From assembly GCA_003116995.1 (NCBI GenBank), contig BDSL01000172.1, positions 1 to 64,000 of the forward strand: a DNA stretch of 64,000 bases. The letters run 5' to 3'. The notes beneath the pieces were generated by a model. The model ran no database searches and had not been told where the DNA came from. It saw only the letters and a list, made by a program, of their open reading frames with translations. Below, piece after piece: positions 45,548 through 55,166 of this stretch (the stretch's first letter is position 1; every line of letters starts with the position of its first letter). This stretch comes from Yamagishiella unicocca (Eukaryota > Chlorophyta > Chlorophyceae > Chlamydomonadales > Volvocaceae). Both the position numbers and the translations under genes were made by a program.

Positions 45548-47629
45548 TTAATACATCGTACCGGTGATTGCGTACCTACCATCCGTGCTGACCTGAAGTG
45601 CTTGTGGGCCTGACATGCTGCGTCCCGCGAAATTGTTGGTGGTAGTGGTGCTTATTGGGAGCACTGGGAGCATTTGGCTCGTACTCGATGTGCTATTAAA
45701 GCTACTCAAGTAATTTGGATCCAAGCTGGTGCCCATCGCATAAGAAGTATTACTTGCACTATTCAACATTGCAGTATTTTGCACTGCCTGTAACTTCGCA
45801 AACTCTGCTTGCTTCGCAACCTCTGCCTGCTTGGCAACCTGTGCTTGCTGAGAAGCAAGCAATGCACGCTGGTCCGCTTGCATCTTTATAGATGCAGCAT
45901 TCCTTGCGTCGAGTTGGGCTCTTTGAGCGTCTTCCATCAATGCACCTGCCGCCTTCAGTGCCTTATCATATGCAAGATCTGCCTCGGCCTGTTCCTTCAG
46001 GTAGTTGAGCTGTGCATCCCGTTGAACCGCAGATAGATTGCTGGAAGATTTTGCATTATTACACATACTCGATTGTGATGTTTTCTGTTTCGCTTCATTC
46101 GCATTAACACGCCACGGATAATCATTGCGCCATTGAGCATGATATGCATTCTTTGCAACTTCCCTCGCTTTGGCTTCTGACCGATACGTTTTCTGAGCTG
46201 TCGTTTTCTTAACTTCCCTCTCTTTGGCATCCGCCCGATACTTACTTTGAGCCTTCGTTTTTGAAACTTCCCTCGCTTTGGCATCTGCCCGATACTTAAT
46301 TTGAGCCTTCGTTTTTGCAACTTCCCTCGCTTTGGCATCCGCCTGATACCTAATATGCGCTTCATACCGTGCAGTAGGTGGTGTCCGTCCCGGAGTCCGT
46401 ACTGGTGTCCGTCCCGGAGTCCGTACTGGTGTCCGTCCCGGAGTCCGTACTGGTGTTCGTCCCGGAGTCCGTCCTGCTGGTCGGAATCCTGGGCGGATTC
46501 CTGGTCTGCTTGCTGGGCGTGATCCTGGGCGGATTCCTGGTCTGCTTGCTGGGCGTGATCCTGGGCGGAGTCCTGGGCGGATTCCTGGTCTGCTTGCTGG
46601 GCGTGATCCTGGGCGGATTCCTGGTCTGCTTGCTGGGCGTGATCCTGGGCGGATTCCTGGTCTGCTTGCTGGGCGTGATCCTGGGCGGAGTCCCGGTCTG
46701 CTTGCTGGGCGTGATCCTGGACGGAGTCCCGGTCTGCTTGCTGGGCGTGATCCTGGGCGGAGTCCCGGTCTGCTTGCTGGACGTGATCCTGGGCGGAGTC
46801 CTGGTTTGCCCGGAGATGGTGCTGGGCGTGATCCTGGGCGGAGTCCTGGTTTGCCCGGAGATGGTGCTGGGCGGAATCCTGGGCGGAGTCCTGGTTTGCT
46901 TGCTGGGCGTGATCCTGGGCGGAGTCCTGGTTTGCCCGGAGATGGTGCTGGGCGGAATCCTGGGCGGAGTCCTGGTTTGCCCGGAGATGGTGCTGGGCGG
47001 AATCCTGGGCGGAGTCCTGGTTTGCCCGGAGATGGTGCAGGGCGGAATCCTGGGCGGATTCCTGGTTTGCCCGGAGATGGTGCAGGGCGGAATCCTGGGC
47101 GAAGTCCTGGTTTGCCCGGAGATGGTGCTGGGCGGAATCCTGGGCGGATTCCTGGTTTGCCCGGAGATGGTGCAGGGCGGAATCCTGGGCGGATTCCTGG
47201 TTTGCCCGGAGATGGTGCTGGGCGAAGTCCTGGTTTGCCCGGTGATGGTGCTGGGCGAAGTCCTGGTTTGCCCGGTGATGGTGCTGGGCGAAGTCCTGGT
47301 TTGCCCGGTGATGGTGCTGGGCGGAGTCCTGGTTTGCCCGGAGATGGTGCTGGGCGGAGTCCTGGTTTGCCCGGAGATGGTGCTATGTTATTGAAAAGGA
47401 ACCCCACAGTGGTAGGCGCGAAGTGTTCCTCTACTTGTAGTCCTTCATCCTCGTACTTCTCCTGTCGGATGCTGGGTCCTCCACCATGTTGAGTAGGTTC
47501 GTTTCCGGAAAATACAAACGCAAGTATCACGACTACCAGGATAAGAAATACAATTGCGCCTACGGCGATGTAAGCCTTATTTTTTGTTGTGAAAGTGGAA
47601 AGGTTAGAAGAGGATGTCGACGGTGGCAT
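45548..47629 (-). CDS. Membrane-anchored Pro-Gly-Arg repeat protein
   Basis: 693 aa from ATG at 47629. One membrane anchor at residues about 18-42. From about residue 83 to 415 there is an array of APSPGKPGLRPGFRP and ASRPGLRPGSRP units, Arg/Pro/Gly-rich and disordered. Next come RTPVRTPG repeats and four KAREVAKTKAQIKYRADA units. A Gln/Ala-rich coiled-coil region and a Ser/Thr-rich C-terminus end the protein. The strong positive charge could bind DNA or glycans; likely virion protein. Its stop is 3 bp from the convergent methyltransferase gene's stop. Confidence 0.85.
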   Translation of the reverse strand: MPPSTSSSNLSTFTTKNKAYIAVGAIVFLILVVVILAFVFSGNEPTQHGGGPSIRQEKYEDEGLQVEEHFAPTTVGFLFNNIAPSPGKPGLRPAPSPGKPGLRPAPSPGKPGLRPAPSPGKPGLRPAPSPGKPGLRPAPSPGKPGIRPGFRPAPSPGKPGIRPGFRPAPSPGKPGLRPGFRPAPSPGKPGIRPGFRPAPSPGKPGLRPGFRPAPSPGKPGLRPGFRPAPSPGKPGLRPGSRPASKPGLRPGFRPAPSPGKPGLRPGSRPAPSPGKPGLRPGSRPASRPGLRPGSRPASRPGLRPGSRPASRPGLRPGSRPASRPGIRPGSRPASRPGIRPGSRPASRPGIRPGLRPGSRPASRPGIRPGSRPASRPGIRPGFRPAGRTPGRTPVRTPGRTPVRTPGRTPVRTPGRTPPTARYEAHIRYQADAKAREVAKTKAQIKYRADAKAREVSKTKAQSKYRADAKEREVKKTTAQKTYRSEAKAREVAKNAYHAQWRNDYPWRVNANEAKQKTSQSSMCNNAKSSSNLSAVQRDAQLNYLKEQAEADLAYDKALKAAGALMEDAQRAQLDARNAASIKMQADQRALLASQQAQVAKQAEVAKQAEFAKLQAVQNTAMLNSASNTSYAMGTSLDPNYLSSFNSTSSTSQMLPVLPISTTTTNNFAGRSMSGPQALQVSTDGRYAITGTMY
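46375..47390. repeat. Kilobase-scale coding tandem repeat
   Basis: An array of 30-45-bp units built from GGCGGAGTCCTGGTTTGCCCGGAGATGGTGCT-type parts (given here in pieces of a longer unit) runs for 1 kb. Copies at the 47 kb end are nearly identical. Long open frames on the plus strand are shadows. Confidence 0.92.
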
Positions 47630-47890
47630 CGGTTACATAGACTATGATTTTAGATAATAAATAAATAAATCGTGTCTTCGGTCTGCAAACTAACAATCAT
47701 AAAAACTGATCCTAACAAATCATTACAATAATCTCAATAATCTCAATAATCTCAATAATCATTCTAAAAAACAATCTCAATGACTCTCAAAAGATATATT
47801 GATTCGCAATGATTCGCAACGAGGCGGTATATATTTGTATCAAAATATAGTAGATAATAACTAGATAATAACACACAAAACCTTTACTTC

Positions 47891-48232
47891 ATGGAATCTA
47901 CCGAATGGATCTACCAACAACCCCCTCCACCAACCCTAAATGGTGGTTGGTTTACAGGTGCACCTTTTATGGAAGGTGCGCCCTGGCGAACCCACAATGT
48001 GACCCCCGATGTTGCGTTCATGATTAACAACAACCTTCGATCAGCTCAGCCCCCTCCAGGAGCGACCTTTCAGTACCCGGGCTCATATCGCCCAGGAAAT
48101 AATGCACAGTCCATGCCTGGCGTTATCCCATACAAGAAGACGAATGATATTATGTGCGTCTCTGGCGACCCGCACCAGAACCTTTTGATGATTCCTCGTC
48201 AAAAATTTTCTAAATATGCATATTTATCTTGA
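47891..48232 (+). CDS. Small Pro/Asn-rich hypothetical protein
   Basis: 113 aa from ATG at 47891. Soluble, with QQPPPPT near the start, aromatic residues (WF, FQYPGSYRPG), and a C-terminal NDIMCVSGDPHQN. Its AT-rich leader contains AAAATATAGTAGATAATAACTAG. A minor virion component is possible; family unknown. Confidence 0.75.
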   Translation: MESTEWIYQQPPPPTLNGGWFTGAPFMEGAPWRTHNVTPDVAFMINNNLRSAQPPPGATFQYPGSYRPGNNAQSMPGVIPYKKTNDIMCVSGDPHQNLLMIPRQKFSKYAYLS

Positions 48233-48242
48233 ATTCCTAAAA

Positions 48243-48728
48243 TCACCAATAGATCTTTCGAATGATGTACAGCTGATCAAAGGCAGCCATCGCTGTTAGA
48301 TGTTCTCGAAAGGATGAATGTGTTGACTTCGTAACGGCTTTACGAAGCTTCTCCAATGCTTCTAAAGCACTGCTTTCTGACCAAAATATGCAGGGTCCGT
48401 ATCCATCACTAGTTCCAGCGAGCACCTCGATCCGACTTAACCTCTCGGGCGCGCATTCGGCTATCCACGGGGCCTTATGTATTTGTTGAACGATGATATA
48501 CCCAGTTGTGGGTGTAGTTGTGGGTGTAGTTGTGGGTGTAGTCGTTTGAGTATTCGTTGGAGTAGTTGTGGGTGTAGTCGTTTGAGTATTCGTTGGAGTA
48601 GTCGTTGGAGTAGTTGTGGGAGTAGTTGTGAGAGTATAACTCTCTGGTTCTTGATGTCCTGCATCTACCTGTGTCGTGCCACCATCTTGGTCAGTGTCAG
48701 TGTCAGATTTGATGCATGCATTGGACAT
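48243..48728 (-). CDS. Hypothetical protein with Thr-Pro repeat
   Basis: 161 aa from ATG at 48728. A Thr/Pro array (TTTPTTTPTNTQ, residues about 33-75) from a 12-15-bp DNA repeat at 48502-48640 precedes a folded C-terminal domain starting GYIIVQQIHKAPWIAEC. The repeat would be a mucin-like, potentially O-glycosylated spacer. Converges with the gene at 47891. Confidence 0.75.
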   Translation of the reverse strand: MSNACIKSDTDTDQDGGTTQVDAGHQEPESYTLTTTPTTTPTTTPTNTQTTTPTTTPTNTQTTTPTTTPTTTPTTGYIIVQQIHKAPWIAECAPERLSRIEVLAGTSDGYGPCIFWSESSALEALEKLRKAVTKSTHSSFREHLTAMAAFDQLYIIRKIYW

Positions 48729-48800
48729 TCGTTTTGTATGAAGATGTGAGAGTTCCTAATACATGTCAAGAACAATTACATATATATCTCGCTCTTTTAA

Positions 48801-48905
48801 CTCAATAACTCAGGAATAACTCGGCAATAACTCAGCAATAACTCAGCAATAACTCAGCAACAACTCAGCAATAACTCAGCAATAACTCAGCAATAAATCA
48901 GCAAT
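48801..48905. repeat. 11-bp tandem repeat AATAACTCAGC
   Basis: About nine units in the 298-bp gap between two minus-strand genes. The spacing is direct and without unique spacers, so it is not a CRISPR array. Confidence 0.92.
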
Positions 48906-49026
48906 AATGAAAAAGAATTTATTCGCAACGATAATGATTGTTGGTCTTTGTGTGTCCTTGCGAGTCTTAGAGCCTTACTTTATTGATGACTTTGGTCTTT
49001 TTGAACTTTGAACTTTGATCTTTGAT

Positions 49027-49974
49027 CTAAGGCTGGAACTCCGGGTTGTCATTTACGGTGTACCGGACCATGTGGATGGTCTGTGTCTTGGTAGTAGTCG
49101 CGTCAATGGTATTAATGACACCCGCACCAGCAACAGTGCGGATAGTCGGGGTGTTGCCACCGTTTCGCGTAATCCCGCCGTCAATGGTAGATGTGGTTGG
49201 CACGTTTCGCATAATCCTGTCATTGTTGGTAGATGTGGTTGGCATACGAGCTACATTATTGTTCATCATCATGAATGCTGCTGATGCTGCAGAATGGGCA
49301 TCTGCATTCTGCTTAGAGTACGACATCCACATACAGCACATGATGAATGGGATGATAACCAGAAGGACGGACCCAACAGCTGTCATTGCAACGGCTGCCT
49401 TTGGAGGATGATCCGAGACCAGATGATCGGTTCCGACGGCAACATAGTAACTCTCACTGGGGGTTTGCATATTGAATTTCACGGTGATATAGCTATATTC
49501 GGTGATGCAATCACTGCGGAAAAGGCCATAGTACTCACCACCGTCACCAATCATGTACTTGTACTTGATGTCACATTCGATTTCCTTGATGGTGACGCCT
49601 GTGACGTTGACAAACTTGGTGTCTTTTGGAATGTCTTTGATAGGGATGCGGATATTTGGCAGAACTGCATCACTCATCGCGACAAGCGGAATTTCGCCAG
49701 AATTAGCGTCACGAAGCTTACTGCAATTGTCCACGTACTGGCGGCGAATGACGGTCGATGCGTCAATCTCCACAGTGTAGGTGCACTCCCACATGTATGG
49801 GTGTGTATCGGTGACAACTGCCTTGGTCATGATGAACCCATCCTTCTGGTTAGATGGCTGCGCATTCCACTTCACAATCCGGGAGACTCCAACCGCCAGG
49901 AGAGGAATTCCAATGATCAAGAGCACGGGGAGCATAACAATCATGGCCTTGCGGCAGGTAATGCAACCTGCCAT
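49027..49974 (-). CDS. Two-pass membrane protein with Cys-containing ectodomain
   Basis: 315 aa from ATG at 49974 (TTG-led frame reaches 50088). The N-terminus has CITCRK then a hydrophobic segment (about residues 10-33). The loop of about 170 residues is beta-rich and contains Cys at about 67, 88, 135 and 160 and an NVTG glycosylation motif. A second hydrophobic segment lies at about 205-230, and the tail has PTTSTNND repeats. Layout of a membrane protein with a disulfide-bonded domain outside the membrane. Family unknown. Confidence 0.8.
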   Translation of the reverse strand: MAGCITCRKAMIVMLPVLLIIGIPLLAVGVSRIVKWNAQPSNQKDGFIMTKAVVTDTHPYMWECTYTVEIDASTVIRRQYVDNCSKLRDANSGEIPLVAMSDAVLPNIRIPIKDIPKDTKFVNVTGVTIKEIECDIKYKYMIGDGGEYYGLFRSDCITEYSYITVKFNMQTPSESYYVAVGTDHLVSDHPPKAAVAMTAVGSVLLVIIPFIMCCMWMSYSKQNADAHSAASAAFMMMNNNVARMPTTSTNNDRIMRNVPTTSTIDGGITRNGGNTPTIRTVAGAGVINTIDATTTKTQTIHMVRYTVNDNPEFQP

Positions 49975-50343
49975 TGTCTTTGACTGGTCTAAATCTGAGC
50001 ACACTGGTGGTCTAAATCTGAGCACACAGAGGGATATATAGATAGGCTCGTTTGAGTCAAACGATGTACAGTCAATTTTTTTCTCCAATAGTCCATCTCA
50101 TGTGTAAATAGCTGATATAATGTAATAATTGAGCTCGGAGCTCGGAGCTGGTGTCAGAGATCCATACAAGGGCTCAAACAAGGCCTTGCACAGACACTGC
50201 CCTAACAAGCGACCATCGAACCTCGAAGTCTACATCGTCCTTGGTCCAGCAATACAAATTCTTGTACTTGATGTCTCCTGCTTGGTCACCCGGTCATCAT
50301 ATAAATAGAGACAATCGTTCGGTAGTGACAATCGTTCCGTTCG
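49975..50343. promoter_or_regulatory. Divergent promoter region
   Basis: 369 bp between oppositely directed starts. Two copies of a GCTCAGATTTAGACCA-like unit lie at 49987-50025 and a GAGCTCGGAGCTCGGAGCT run at 50131-50150. No gene seen. Confidence 0.5.
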
Positions 50344-51018
50344 ATGATGACGCGTTCGTTGTTCTCGATCTGTCCCGAAGGCAAAATACCAGACTATATT
50401 ATCAACAATGGTACAACCTATGTAACTTGCGTCGATGACAACAGCAATAGTGATGACAACAGCAATATTGATGATGGTATAATTATGGTGATCGTATTTG
50501 TTGTGATTCTAATCGGAGTTATTGTGATCGTATTCGTGATATGTGCATGTCGAAATACTGATTCGAAAACACCGACGGAATCACCTCCTCTCTGTCTTCG
50601 ACGATGGGAGGCTTTTATCAATGCCGGGAGTTACATTCGCCGCATCGCGCAACTTCTCGAATATGAAGAGAACATACCAATTGACCTTGTGGAGTATTTT
50701 GCTGAAAATTATCCAGACTTGTGGTCAAAAGTCAACCAAAAAAGTCAAGGCCAAGAATTTGTTGATTTTGTATTGAGATCCGCTAAGCTCATCAAGGTTT
50801 TATTTGAAGAACAAGCCACATTAGAAAATAAGAGTGTAATGGAGACCATCGAGTCGTGGGAAGATCAACTGATTGAAAAATCTGGTGGGGAATATGCATT
50901 CAGGATAATGGAGAGCGTGAAAAATATGTGTCAATCGGTATGCATCAGCATGAAGGTCATCGAATCATCGAAGAATCAAGACCTCAATATTTCAGATAAA
51001 TATCGTTTGATTACCTGA
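50344..51018 (+). CDS. Single-pass membrane protein
   Basis: 224 aa from ATG at 50344 (the next codon is also ATG). A short polar segment with an NGT site and a DDNSNSDDNSN repeat is followed by one membrane segment at about residues 47-70 and a CAC motif. The C-terminal 150 residues form a soluble helical domain. The last 43 bp overlap the convergent glycosyltransferase gene. Confidence 0.8.
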   Translation: MMTRSLFSICPEGKIPDYIINNGTTYVTCVDDNSNSDDNSNIDDGIIMVIVFVVILIGVIVIVFVICACRNTDSKTPTESPPLCLRRWEAFINAGSYIRRIAQLLEYEENIPIDLVEYFAENYPDLWSKVNQKSQGQEFVDFVLRSAKLIKVLFEEQATLENKSVMETIESWEDQLIEKSGGEYAFRIMESVKNMCQSVCISMKVIESSKNQDLNISDKYRLIT

Positions 51019-52961
51019 GGCTCATGGTATGCCCATGGTTTGTGGATCCCAAAGCTCTCAGACAGTATTTGTTCACTAGAAAATCTGATGGCTAGTGTGT
51101 GTGGACATAATCCTCTATGGTTATCTTGACCCAAACTACCAATCGCAAAGTATACGTCTTCTGGTTCCGTCTGGATTTCATTGAAGAAAAGGCTCCTTGG
51201 CCTTTCCCTTGCAACCTGCAGCATGGTCTGTACTTTCCGAAGTGAGAGACCTCCATTACCACATAATCGCCCTTGCGTCGCAGATTTTAGGTAGGCATTT
51301 GCCGGGACATCAATCCAAGGGGCGCCCACGTAGCCATACTCAAACAGCTCATATGCGTCATCCAGACCAGGTCGAACAAGGAATCCATCATCCTGAACGA
51401 GAAGGACGGTCTCGTAACCCTTGTCGCTCAATGCCTCCCACACAAATGTGGATGTCAGCAGCTCATTGTAGTCCTCGATACTGAAAGGTTCCCTAGATAG
51501 ATAAGGAACATCATTGTATATGATTTCTAGGCCAATAATGTCCCTGAGACCAGCAAGATTCTCTGCGTAGTATGGGGCCGCGCTTGCTTTTGTTACTACA
51601 ATCACAGATGACCATTCTTCTACCCGGAGACAAGAGAGGGTCTGCAGAATAGCAAATACAGTGAGGGGATTTGGTCTGTTATCGATTGCGAGAATTGCTT
51701 TCTTTGACACCGTGTATTCCATTGGCTTTGAGCCCTGCAATACCGAGTCAAACCAATGTTTTAGTTGACATCGCCTCAATACATAATCGTAGAAGTTCAT
51801 TTCATTAGCAATCTCATTTCCACCATTGATATGGGCCCCTAAGACAAGCTTTACGAGGTCTGATCTCCAGTCCGATGGGCCAAATAATTTTGGAAGCCAA
51901 CCGAGAGAATGAGAAGCAGCAGCATCTGGCATTGCTTCAGAGTGAATCACGACATGATGATGGTCGGAAGGAATCTCTAAATGAATCTCGGAAGGAGAGA
52001 TAATAAGATTCTTGGCTCCACGAGAGCAGCTGCTTAAGATGTTGTTCATCTCTCGTTGGATTAAGATTGTGCAAATCTTAAAACAACCTGGCAAGCAACA
52101 CATCAACTCATGTGGAGTCATGTAAATATTAATGTGTTTGTCACACGTATCCTTGAACGTATTTTTTGTTACAGGACATGATCGAAATATGATGCTTCGC
52201 ATCTCCCGTTTGGCAATGACAATACTTGATAGAATGTCCTTAAAATGACAGTTGTTGTCGACATCCTTGTTGGAACAATCGGTTATGATGCAATGTGAGC
52301 GATGAGCAAGAGCTTGAAAGTAAAAGTCGGTTGTGAATGCCAGTCGAAGGAGCTCGAATTGTGTACAGAATGTCGAATCTGTGGTTGTCACAATACCAGT
52401 TACTGGGTTCTTAATGATGTCTGAATTATTAAGTTCAGCTTCTAATGTTGGATTGATAACGATCTGCAGCATTTGTAAGAAACTGAGTGTTCCTGAATCA
52501 TGGCACTGTTTTGAGCAATGACGCCATCGTAATGTGACGGCTTTCTTGCAAGACTCAACATCAATGCCAGTATCAGCTAAAAGGTCATGTATGCGTTTAA
52601 TCTGTTCTTCTTTTCCGCACCACTTTAGGATAGAATTATGGACAGAGAACTTTGCGACGTGCAACCTAAGGTCTTGAACGTTTTCTATGTTCATGGATGA
52701 GGTACACTCGTATTGATACAGTCGCTGGATATCGGCCGGAGTGGGCGGTAGCTTGAATATCTCCATCCATGCCCGTGTAAGGAGCGCCTGTGCCTTCATG
52801 TGAGGAATTTGCAGGAGGAGTTTTGTCTTGATCTTGTCTGCAACAATACATTCTGGGTAATGGTTGCGTATCAGCGATTCGTCAACACATGTGATTGCAT
52901 TGATGATTTGTTTCGATGTTGACATCCCTCCTTGGTTCGATGTTGACATCCCTTGGTTCAT
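50976..52961 (-). CDS. DUF5672-type glycosyltransferase with long N-terminal region
   Basis: 661 aa from ATG at 52961. The C-terminal 245 residues match the DUF5672 glycosyltransferase pattern: AILAIDNRPN at the start, SSVIVVTKASAAPYYAENL, VLLVQDDGFLVRPGLDD with the metal-binding DD, GYVGAPWID, GNGGLSLRK and EPEDVYFA. It probably adds sugars to viral proteins or lipids. The first 400 residues, Cys- and His-rich (for example RWRHCSKQCHDSG), form an unrecognised domain that I infer to be substrate-binding. Confidence 0.85.
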   Translation of the reverse strand: MNQGMSTSNQGGMSTSKQIINAITCVDESLIRNHYPECIVADKIKTKLLLQIPHMKAQALLTRAWMEIFKLPPTPADIQRLYQYECTSSMNIENVQDLRLHVAKFSVHNSILKWCGKEEQIKRIHDLLADTGIDVESCKKAVTLRWRHCSKQCHDSGTLSFLQMLQIVINPTLEAELNNSDIIKNPVTGIVTTTDSTFCTQFELLRLAFTTDFYFQALAHRSHCIITDCSNKDVDNNCHFKDILSSIVIAKREMRSIIFRSCPVTKNTFKDTCDKHINIYMTPHELMCCLPGCFKICTILIQREMNNILSSCSRGAKNLIISPSEIHLEIPSDHHHVVIHSEAMPDAAASHSLGWLPKLFGPSDWRSDLVKLVLGAHINGGNEIANEMNFYDYVLRRCQLKHWFDSVLQGSKPMEYTVSKKAILAIDNRPNPLTVFAILQTLSCLRVEEWSSVIVVTKASAAPYYAENLAGLRDIIGLEIIYNDVPYLSREPFSIEDYNELLTSTFVWEALSDKGYETVLLVQDDGFLVRPGLDDAYELFEYGYVGAPWIDVPANAYLKSATQGRLCGNGGLSLRKVQTMLQVARERPRSLFFNEIQTEPEDVYFAIGSLGQDNHRGLCPHTLAIRFSSEQILSESFGIHKPWAYHEPQVIKRYLSEILRS

Positions 52962-53088
52962 GATATTGTTTTTTGTTTGTTTCTTTGTGCGTATGTGACA
53001 ATATTGTACATTATAGTATGTGTCTCCATTTCAAACAAATAAATTATCATTGTCATCGTTGTCATCGGAATCAGGAAGGAATCAGGAA

Positions 53089-53706
53089 TCATGCACAACA
53101 ATAATTTGTTGTGATTCGTTTGGTCGCGTTGTCCAATAAAACTGGCTTTTTTGAGGATGTTTCATCTATTGAAGCCGATGTCATCTGCTTTAGTATTACA
53201 TCAGTTAGTTTGAAGAATGCCTGCTCCACATTGATGGAATCTTTTGCGGACGTTTCCATGAAGGGGATCCCGAGCTTGTCGGCCAAATCCTTCGCTCTGG
53301 TGTAGTCAACGGCTTTGTTGTGAGTCATATCAACCTTATTTCCCAAGAGGAGGCGTGTGACCCCAGGAGTTCCAAACCGTTCCGAGTCATTCATCCACGC
53401 ATTGAGATTAAGGAAGCTCAGTTCGTCAGTTGTGTCGTATACCATGATAATTCCATGCGCTCCTCTGTAGTAACTACTCGTGATGGTCCTGAAGCGCTCT
53501 TGGCCTGCGGTATCCCAGATTTGCAACTTAATGACTTTTTTCTCGCAATCTATTGTGCGAATTTTGAAGTCGACGCCTATAGTGCTGATGTAAGACTCCG
53601 AGAATGTGTCATCTGCGAACCTCATCAATAGAGACGATTTTCCAACACCAGAATCACCAATCAGCAGAATCTTGAAGAGGTAATCATACTCAAGAAAGGC
53701 CGACAT
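53089..53706 (-). CDS. Rab-family small GTPase
   Basis: 205 aa from ATG at 53706. All Ras-superfamily motifs are intact: P-loop GDSGVGKSS, switch [24 protein letters not shown] in switch II, NKVD, and ETSAKD. The RabF signature and the C-terminal CCA (a geranylgeranylation-type dicysteine) mark it as a Rab, closest in look to the Rab1/Rab8/Rab10 branch. It would act on host vesicle traffic, perhaps to gather membrane for virus factories. Rab genes occur in a few giant viruses and are taken from hosts. Confidence 0.97.
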   Translation of the reverse strand: MSAFLEYDYLFKILLIGDSGVGKSSLLMRFADDTFSESYISTIGVDFKIRTIDCEKKVIKLQIWDTAGQERFRTITSSYYRGAHGIIMVYDTTDELSFLNLNAWMNDSERFGTPGVTRLLLGNKVDMTHNKAVDYTRAKDLADKLGIPFMETSAKDSINVEQAFFKLTDVILKQMTSASIDETSSKKPVLLDNATKRITTNYCCA

Positions 53707-53789
53707 CCTTACGAGTCAACGAGTCAAAAAATCAGCTGTGCATATTTACCACTTAGCACGACATCGTCATAAGTCTGTTATCGTACAAC

Positions 53790-53873
53790 CAGCGTTGTGC
53801 CCGTATTAACTAAACCTTAAGTTTGTTTTACAAATTGATTTAAGGGTGTATTATTACGGGCACCCAACGCTGC
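53790..53873. mobile_element. hAT-like MITE, about 83 bp
   Basis: Termini CAGCGTTGTGCCCGTA / ACGGGCACCCAACGCTG. Target duplication CGTACAAC at 53782-53789 and 53874-53881, perfect over 8 bp, allowing one extra C after the right end. Lies in the 330-bp divergent promoter region between the Rab gene and the gene at 54037. Confidence 0.9.
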
Positions 53874-54036
53874 CGTACAACTATACGATGCCGTACTACA
53901 CGTCGTAAATACGACATAGTAAGCCACCACTACTATATATTCCAATCCTCTTTATATTTTATTGTTATAGTGACCGCGAAGTAACCATCGGCTATTCGAA
54001 GGACACTAGCGAGATATTTCCGTAGGACATTCTCTC

Positions 54037-54918
54037 ATGGGGTCATATAATTTCACAATAGCTCTTTTGCAAGCACACGTTGCAGATGAAAATGATACGT
54101 TCGTGTCAGAAGACGATGTTAAGCAGCTCGTCGATATCGAAAAGCAGCTTATGTGCGAGACCACCACTGAGGGAATTACGAGGTTAGAGACTCAGAGGCG
54201 AGGGTTGAAATTGAAGATATCTGAGAGACAAATGGAATGGGTTATCGCCAGGTCTAAACATCTCCAGGAGCGGGCAATACGTCTATCATATTATGCGACA
54301 CTTCCGCTGGAGACACGCCGCAACGTTTTCACCACAGCGCTGATTGCCATAGTGAATAATTCCAACGACGTCAACAAGCTCCGGGCGAATGCGCGCATTC
54401 GAGGGACAAATGAAATGGCGCTGCATGGTTGCATTCAGAATGGATATATCAATCATCAAAGGCTATTCGACCATGTGAAAGATATGTGCGAGCAGATGGC
54501 CCTCATCTACAAGAATGAATTCGCACAAGCCATGACTGCAATATACGATCAAGCCATGGAGACCAGTTGCATATCCTCGACGTGGGTTTCAATGTGGTAC
54601 CCACCATCTCGACATAAGATGAGGCATCAGAGCGAGACCTTTTTCGTACACAACCGGAGGGAACTAGATTCGGTGTACTATAACGTCGCCATTTACTACA
54701 AGAGCAGCCAGTCTAATCACATTGATTATGACTGTCTTGCAGCTGTAATCAGGTCACACACAATTCCGACTGAGCTGGCAGTTGGGCAGTACGATATCAG
54801 CATCATGAGCGTTGTCTCAGTCATCTTGTTTGGGCGTGTATTTCACAGGCTCATGGCCGAGCAGTCGTTAGTTGCGTTTACTATTTTTGGATTTCTCTCA
54901 AAGATCCTGAAGCCATAG
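54037..54918 (+). CDS. Helical hypothetical protein
   Basis: 293 aa from ATG at 54037. Mostly alpha-helical. Residues 20-75 are highly charged and coiled-coil-like, and a C-terminal hydrophobic segment (about 262-285) may be a tail anchor. No motif recognised. Confidence 0.78.
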   Translation: MGSYNFTIALLQAHVADENDTFVSEDDVKQLVDIEKQLMCETTTEGITRLETQRRGLKLKISERQMEWVIARSKHLQERAIRLSYYATLPLETRRNVFTTALIAIVNNSNDVNKLRANARIRGTNEMALHGCIQNGYINHQRLFDHVKDMCEQMALIYKNEFAQAMTAIYDQAMETSCISSTWVSMWYPPSRHKMRHQSETFFVHNRRELDSVYYNVAIYYKSSQSNHIDYDCLAAVIRSHTIPTELAVGQYDISIMSVVSVILFGRVFHRLMAEQSLVAFTIFGFLSKILKP

Positions 54919-54946
54919 TATAGGTGTCCTGCAACAATTAGGCAGG

Positions 54947-55045
54947 GACGCTTAGAATTAGGGACTCCTAGAAGGTTAGAGACTCCTAGAAGGTTAGAGA
55001 CTCCTAGAAGGTTAGAGACTCCTAGAAGGTTAGAGACACTTACAT
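54947..55045. repeat. 19-bp tandem repeat AGAGACTCCTAGAAGGTT
   Basis: Four to five units directly after the preceding gene. The minus-strand SNLLGV frame through it is a shadow. Confidence 0.9.
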
Positions 55046-55166
55046 AGAGATAGGCTTTAGAGGAGAACTTTAGAGGAGATACGCTTAGAGACGCTTTCAT
55101 TTTGATAGTCCAATGTGCCGGTAATATAAATATGTGATGGTGGTGTCTGGTGGATGAATAATAGAA

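Noticed and set aside
46378..47492. Long plus-strand ORFs with VILGGVLVCPEMVLGG and PGLPGDGAGR repeats
   Set aside because: They are antisense to the strongly supported repeat array of the anchored gene at 45548-47629, which has a folded N-terminus and membrane anchor. A repeat with no stop in one frame is often open in all.
48801..48905. CRISPR-like array
   Set aside because: The 11-bp units are directly adjacent with no unique spacers, and there are no cas genes. It is a simple tandem repeat.
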